From Rhipidocladum racemiflorum (Eukaryota > Streptophyta > Magnoliopsida > Poales > Poaceae), in the NCBI GenBank assembly GCA_036346355.1, contig JAYEVF010000104.1, positions 1-64,000 on the forward strand: a stretch of 64,000 nt of DNA, in the 5' to 3' direction. Shown here piece by piece: positions 57,778-64,000 of this stretch. Within the stretch, counting starts at the first letter, position 1. The number at the start of each line of letters is the position of its first letter. The notes under the pieces were generated by a model that saw only the letters and a list, made by a program, of their open reading frames with translations, was not told the origin of the DNA and made no database searches. Made by a program: the position numbers and the translations under genes.

Positions 57778-58923
57778 GTGATACACACAGGAGACACTTG
57801 AGACACTGGGGAGACACATCAGTCTAGTAGCAAACCACATGAGACACTTATGAGACACCTGTAAACACATGACGCACAACGGAAACACATATGATACACA
57901 TGAGACACTCTTGAAACACATGACACACATGTGATGCACACAGGAGGCACTTGAGACACCTGGGAGACACATCAGTCTAGTAGCAAAGAACATGATACAC
58001 TTAAGAGACACCTGTAAGACACATGACACACAACGGAATCACATATGATACACATGAGACACCTGTGAGGCACATCAGCCAGCAGCAAACCCATCAACCA
58101 CCTGTGAGACACGGCTAAGACACCTGTGAGACATATGAAACACAACCGACCCACACTTGAGTTTGTCCAATGTCCTATGCTTCTTCTTTTGGTATTTCCT
58201 TTGATGGCGCGTGAAAAGTGATGACTGATCATGCTTTTGTGGATTTGTGCAATTGTGCTAAATATTCTCGCTTGTCGCTACTTAGTACATATTCTCGCTT
58301 ACTACTTAGTAAATATCTCGTGGTCGCTAAAATTCGTTAGCCTAATTACCAATTGAACCGGATTATTTTGGTTAATTCGGTTCGGTTTTATTATTCTATT
58401 CGGTTCGTTATCACCGCTGCCTTCGACCATCCCCTCCCCGCCGCACCTCCCCGCCGCCACCGTGACACCGCCGCCTCTTCCTCCACAGAGACAAATGCGA
58501 TTAGACAGGGTAGCAGAGCTTCAACCACAGTGTCTCATAAGTGCCACTGAGTCCAAAGTTTGTACCACATAGGATACGTGCACTGCACCGAGTCCGAACA
58601 TCGTACTCATGTAGGAGAGGGAATCGACACCTAGTACTCTGCGGTTGGGTATCGTGGCATGGTACTATCTTAGGACCAAATTGCCGGGTGCAAGTCCTAC
58701 ATGGTATCTGGTTCGACTCGCCATGTACCTATCCTACATGGTACGAGTATCGGACTTGGTGCCTACGACCATTCCTACATACTACGAGGTTTGGACTTGG
58801 CGCCGTTGGGTATCGTGGCATTGCACCGCATTCGAGCCTGCCAGGTACCTATGCTAAAGGGTACGAGGGTGGCACTCGGTGCCGGGAAGCGATCCTACCT
58901 GGGACATGGGTCGGACTCGGTGC

Positions 58924-59388
58924 TGCATCATTGTACATCTTGGCGATGATGGGGGTGCAGATGCCCTCCAAATTGGCTGCCTTGTCCTCAAACTCATCTC
59001 GCCTCGCCACCATTGCCGCCAAGCCATTGGATGGCCTGGTCAATGGCGTCGCTAATCTTCTTCTTGTCTCATGGGCCGGGATCTTGGAGGCAATCTTCTC
59101 ATCCTTGATGGTGTTGCGCATGTTGTAGGCTGCTCAAATGAAGTTCTTGGCCTCCACCTTTTCTTGTGCTCCTCATCCTCGACTTGTACTTCTCTCAAGG
59201 CCTCCGGGCCATCTTCTCGATCTCCTCCTTGCTCAACCTACCCTTGTCATTGGTGATGGTAATCTTGTTCTTCCGCCCAAAGGGTCTTGTCTTCAGCAGA
59301 AACATTCAGATACCGCTGGCAAAGGCATGCTGATCCTGGGAACACCCCTAGGAGCAGTACGGATGACAGAGAGCTCAAACTTGCGCAA
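58924..59388 (-). pseudogene. HSP70 C-terminal fragment, right array unit 7
   Basis: Subtype D. TCTCATGGGCCGGGATC near 59068, CCGCCCAAAGGGTC near 59274, and GGCATGCTGATCC replacing GCAGACAGTGATC near 59322. Confidence 0.92.
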
Positions 59389-60541
59389 GTGATACACACA
59401 GGAGACACTTGAGACACTGGGGAGACACATCAGTCTAGTAGCAAACCACATGAGACACTTATGAGACACCTGTAAACACATGACGCACAACGGAAACACA
59501 TATGATACACATGAGACACTCTTGAAACACATGACACACATGTGATGCACACAGGAGACACTTGAGACACCTGGGAGACACATCAGTCTAGTAGCAAAGA
59601 ACATGATACACTTAAGAGACACCTGTAAGACACATGACACACAACGGAATCACATATGATACACATGAGACACCTGTGAGGCACATCAGTCCAGCAGCAA
59701 ACCCATCAACCACCTGTGAGACACGGCTAAGACACCTGTGAGACATATGAAACACAACTGACCCACACTTGAGTTTGTCCAATGTCCTATGCTTCTTCTT
59801 TTGGTATTTCCTTTGATGGCGCGTGAAAAGTGATGACTGATCATGCTTTTGTGGATTTGTGCAATTGTGCTAAATATTCTGTTTGCTGCTACTTAGTACA
59901 TATTCTGTTTACTACTTAGTAAATATCTGGTGGCTGGCTAAAATTCGGTTAGCCTAATTACCGAATTAACTGAACCGGATTATTTTGGTTAATTCGGTTC
60001 GGTTTTATTATTCTATTCGGTTCGGTTATCAGCTGCTGCCTTCGACCATCCCCTCCCCGCCCGCACCTCCCCCGCTGCCACCAGACACCGCCAGTTCCTC
60101 TTCCTCCACAGAGACAGCGGCGATTAGACAGGGTAGCAGGAGCTTCAACCACAGGTGTCTCATAAGTGCCACTGAGTCCAAAGTTTGTACCACATAGGAT
60201 ACGTGACTGCACCGAGTCCGAACATCGCACTCATGTAGGAGAGGGAATCGACACCTAGTACTCGTGCGGTTGGGTATCGTGCATGGTACTATCTTAGGAC
60301 CAAATTGCCGGTGCAAGTCCTACATGGTATCTCGGTTCGACTCGCCATGTACCTATCCTACATGGTACGAGTATCGGACTTGGTGCCGCGACCATTCCTA
60401 CATACTACGAGGTTTGGACTTGGCGCCGCTGGGTATCGTGGCATTGCACCGCATTCGAGCCTGCGCCGTACCTATGCTAAAGGGTACGAGGTTTGCACTC
60501 TGCCGGAAGCTATCCTACATGGTACATGGGTCGGACTCTGT

Positions 60542-61007
60542 CGCATCATTGTACATCTTGGCGATGATGGGGTTGCAGATGCCCTCCAAATTGGCTGCCT
60601 TGTCCTCAAACTCATCTCGCCTCGCCACCGGTTGCCGCCAAGCCATTGGATGGCCTGGTCAATGGCGTCGCTAATCTTCTTCTTGTCTCATACCGGGATC
60701 TTGGAGGCAATCTTCTCATCCTTGATGGTGTTGCGCATGTTGTAGGCTGCTCCAAATGAGTTCTTGGCCTCCACCTTTTCTTGTGCTCCTCATCCTCGAC
60801 TTGTACTTCTCTCAAGGCCTCCTGGGCCATCTTCTCGATCTCCTCCTTGCTCAACCTACCCTTGTCATTGGTGATGGTAATCTTGTTCTTCTGCCCAGTG
60901 GTCTTGTCTTCAGCAGAAACATTCAGATACCGTTGGCAAAAGCAGACAGTGATCTGGGGAACACCCCTAGGAGCAGGTGGGATGACAGAGAGCTCAAACT
61001 TGCGCAA
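60542..61007 (-). pseudogene. HSP70 C-terminal fragment, right array unit 8
   Basis: Subtype D. TCTCATACCGGGATC near 60686 and GGCTGCTCCAAATGAG near 60744 at the KNSL site. By chance the two frames join, giving one longer open frame that is still not an HSP70. Confidence 0.92.
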
Positions 61008-62164
61008 GTGATACACACAGGAGACACTTGAGACACTGGGGAGACACATCAGTCTAGTAGCAAACCACATGAGACACTTATGAGACACCTGTAAACACAT
61101 GACGCACAACGGAAACACATATGATACACATGAGACACTCTTGAAACACATGACACACATGTGATGCACACAGGAGACACTTGAGACACCTGGGAGACAC
61201 ATCAGTCTAGTAGCAAAGAACATGATACACTTAAGAGACACCTGTAAGACACATGACACACAACGGAATCACATATGATACACATGAGACACCTGTGAGG
61301 CACATCAGTCCAAAGAAGAAACCCATCAACCACCTGTGAGACACGGCTAAGACACATGTGAGACATATGAAACACAACCGACCCACACTTGAGTTTGTCC
61401 AATGTCCTATGCTTCTTCTTAAGGTATTTCCTTTGATGGCGCGTGAAAAGTGATGACTGATCATGCTTTTGTGGATTTGTGCAATTGTGCTAAATATTCT
61501 GTTTGCTGCTACTTAGTACATATTCTGTTTACTACTTAGTAAATATCTGGTGGCTGGCTAAAATTCTTAGCCTAATTATCGAATTAATCGAACCGGATTA
61601 TTTTGGTTAATTCGTTCGGTTTTATTATTCTATTCGGTTCGGTTATCACCGCTGCCTTCGACCATCCCCTCCCCGCCTCGCACTCCTCCCCGCCGCCACC
61701 GTGACACCGCCGCCTCTTCCTCCACAGAGACAATGGCGATTAGACAGGGTAGCAGGAGCTTCAACCACAGTGTCTCATAAGTGCCACTGAGTCCAAAGTT
61801 TGTACCACATAGGATACGCACTGCACCGAGTCCGAACATCGCACTCATGTAGGAGAGGGAATCGACACCTAGTACTCTGCCGTTGGGTATCGTGCATGGT
61901 ACTATCTTAGGACCAAATTGTCGGTGCAAGTCCTACATGGTATCTCGGTTCTGACTCTGCCATGTACCTATCCTACATGGTACGAGTATCGGACTTGGTG
62001 CCGGCGACCATTCCTACATACTACGAGGTTTGGACTTGGCGCCGGTTGGGTATCGTGCATTGCACCAGATTCGGAGTCGGTGCCAGGTACCTATGCTAAA
62101 GGGTACGAGGTTTGCACTCGGTGCCGGGAAGCTATCCTACATGGTACATGGGTCGGACTCGGTG

Positions 62165-62630
62165 CTGCATCATTGTACATCTTGGCGATGATGGGGTTGC
62201 AGATGCCCTCCACTCCGCTGCCTTGTCCTCAAACTCATCTCGCTTCGCCACCGGTTGCCGCCAAGCCATTGGATGGCCTCGGTCAATGGCGTCGCTAATC
62301 TTCTTCTTGTCTCATGGCTGGGATCTTGAGGCAATCTTCTCATCCTTGATGGTGTTGCGCATGTTGTAGGCGCTCAAATGAGTTCTTGGCCTCCACCTTT
62401 TTCTTGTGCTCCTCATCCTCAGCACTTGTACTTCTCTCAAGGCCCCGGGCCATCTTCTCGATCTCCTCCTTGCTCAACCTACCCTTGTCATTGGTGATGG
62501 TAATCTTGTTCTTCCGCCCAAAGGGTCTTGTCTTCAGCAGAAACATTCAGATACCGCTGGCAAAGGCATGCTGATCCTGTGGAACACCCCTAGGAGCAGG
62601 TGGGATGACAGAGAGCTCAAACTTGCGCAA
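62165..62630 (-). pseudogene. HSP70 C-terminal fragment, right array unit 9
   Basis: Subtype D. CCACTCCGCTGCC near 62210, TCTCATGGCTGGGATC near 62310, and the CCGCCCAAAGGGTC and GGCATGCTGATCC changes also seen in unit 7. Confidence 0.92.
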
Positions 62631-63769
62631 GTGATACACACAGGAGACACTTGAGACACTGGGGAGACACATCAGTCTAGTAGCAAACCACATGAGACAC
62701 TTATGAGACACCTGTAAACACATGACGCACAACGGAAACACATATGATACACATGAGACACTCTTGAAACACATGACACACATGTGATGCACACAGGAGA
62801 CACTTGAGACACCTGGGAGACACATCAGTCTAGTAGCAAAGAACATGATACACTTAAGAGACACCTGTAAGACACATGACACACAACGGAATCACATATG
62901 ATACACATGAGACACCTGTGAGGCACATCAGTCCAGCAGCAAACCCATCAACCACCTGTGAGACACGGCTAAGACACCTGTGAGACATATGAAACACAAC
63001 CGACCCACACTTGAGTTTGTCCAATGTCCTATGCTTCTTCTTTTGGTATTTCCTTTGATGGCGCGTGAAAAGTGATGACTGATCATGCTTTTGTGGATTT
63101 GTGCAATTGTGCTAAATATTCTGTTTGCTGCTACTTAGTACATATTCTGTTTACTACTTAGTAAATATCTGGTGGCTGGCTAAAATTGCTAGCCTAATTA
63201 CCGAATTAACTGAACCGGATTATTTTGGTTAATTCGGTTCGGTTTTATTATTCTATTCGGTTCGGTTATCAGCTGCTGCCTTCGACCATCCCCTCCCCGC
63301 CCGCACCTCCCCCGCTGCCACCAGACACCGCCAGTTCCTCTTCCTCCACAGAGACAGCGACAGACAGTAGCAGGAGCTTCAACCACGTGTGTCTCATAAG
63401 TGCCACTGAGTCCAAAGTTTGTACCACATAGGATACGCACTGCACCGAGTCCGAACATCGCACTCATGTAGGAGAGGGAATCGACACCTAGTACTCTGCC
63501 GCTGGGTATCGTGGCATGGTACTATCTTAGGACCAAATTCGGTGCAAGTCCTACATGGTATCTCGGTTCGACTCGCCATGTACCTATCCTACATGGTACG
63601 AGTATCGGACTTGGTGCCCGACCATTCCTACATACTACGCAGGTTTGACTTGGCGCCTGGGTATCGTGGCATTGCACCGCATTCGAGCCTGCGTGTACCT
63701 ATGCTAAAGGGTACGAGGTTTGCACTCTGCGTCGAAGCTATCCTACATGGTACATGGGTCGGACTCTGT

Positions 63770-64000
63770 CGCATCATTGTACATCTTGGCGATGATGGGG
63801 TTGCGATGCCCTCCACTGGCTGCCTTGTCCTCAAACTCATCTCGCCTCGCCACCGGGTTGCCGCAAGCCATTGGATGGCCTGGTCAATGGCGTCGCTAAT
63901 CTTCTTCTTGTCTCATACCGATCTTGGAGGCAATCTTCTCATCCTTGATGGTGTTGCGCATGTTGTAGGCTGCTCCAAATGAAGTTCTTGGCCTCCACCT
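63770..64000 (-). pseudogene. HSP70 C-terminal fragment, right array unit 10 (cut by window end)
   Basis: Only the lid half is inside the window. Several short losses (63801, 63813, 63864, 63920) make it the most altered unit. Confidence 0.88.

Larger units (their letters stand above)
41739..64000 (+). repeat. Right copy of the 41.7-kb tandem segmental duplication
   Basis: Collinear with 1-22199. It begins inside intron 7 of the intact Ulp1-like gene only because the window's left edge maps there; the duplicated segment probably extends further left. Coding parts are in better shape here: the Ulp1 terminal exon and the SANT-like gene are both open, while their left-copy partners are frameshifted. 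The copy runs off the window end within the tenth array unit. Confidence 0.93.
48501..64000. repeat. Right tandem array: nine full ~1.62-kb units plus a partial tenth
   Basis: Units start at 48501, 50131, 51760, 53386, 55016, 56631, 58260, 59872, 61492 and 63114. Subtypes by GAGACAC-block sites run A,A,A,A,B,C,D,D,D, the same order as the left array. Units 1-4 are nearly identical to one another. Units 5-10 carry unusual multi-base changes in GC-rich spots, for example CTCAAGG for CTGCGTC and AAATTGGCTGCC for GCTCCGTCGTC. The array leaves the window. Confidence 0.95.

Noticed and set aside
55016..64000. Right-array units 5-10 as a separate, older repeat subfamily
   Set aside because: Their GAGACAC blocks match left units 5-10 by position; the extra differences are confined to CG- and CNG-rich spots and look technical.

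Overview
This is plant nuclear DNA, most likely from a grass. The genes have GT-AG introns. Grass-type transposon genes are abundant: Ulp1-like C48 proteases with an N-terminal domain, Myb/SANT-like proteins and a GRF zinc-finger protein. There is an LTR-retrotransposon remnant, a probable Helitron end, and a captured piece of a cytosolic HSP70 gene. I cannot name the species. There is no bacterial or viral content, no CRISPR array and no tRNA or rRNA gene.

Layout. (1) Positions 1 to at least 22.2 kb recur, collinear and in the same orientation, from 41.739 kb to the window end, so the window spans slightly more than one period of a tandem segmental duplication of about 41.74 kb. (2) Each duplicated block holds, in order: the 3' end of a Ulp1-like gene, a coding-like fragment, a foldback of about 100-bp repeats, a cluster of GAGACAC motifs, a Ulp1 N-domain fragment, a Myb/SANT-like gene, a cluster of palindromic GGTACTACC motifs, and a tandem array of 1.6-kb units. 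(3) Each array unit carries about 463 bp of the 3' coding part of HSP70 in antisense, one block of GAGACAC repeats and one block of short repeats around TCCTACATGGTAC. The left array has 10 units (6759-22880). The right array has 9 full units plus one cut by the window end (48501-64000). (4) The single-copy middle, 22.9-41.7 kb, contains an inverted partial array unit, a GRF zinc-finger gene with a membrane segment, a Helitron-like 3' end, a spliced but truncated Ulp1-family gene on the minus strand, a second Myb/SANT-like gene, several small tandem duplications, a retrotransposon LTR remnant, and the complete Ulp1-like gene (eight coding exons, 889 codons before the stop, 38712-42099).

How the parts relate. 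The GAGACAC motif family links the parts: it flanks the intact Ulp1-like gene in inverted orientation, lies next to the SANT genes, fills part of every array unit, and appears as an inverted copy beyond the left array. I read this as one transposon-derived family that carries Ulp1-like and SANT-like genes and that captured, then amplified, an HSP70 fragment. The last left-array unit and the inverted copy form a 378-bp near-perfect inverted repeat, which could yield double-stranded RNA partly matching HSP70.

Caution. The left block has frameshifts and odd multi-base changes concentrated at CG and CNG sites. This looks like long-read consensus error at methylated cytosines, so the broken state of left-block genes may not be real.
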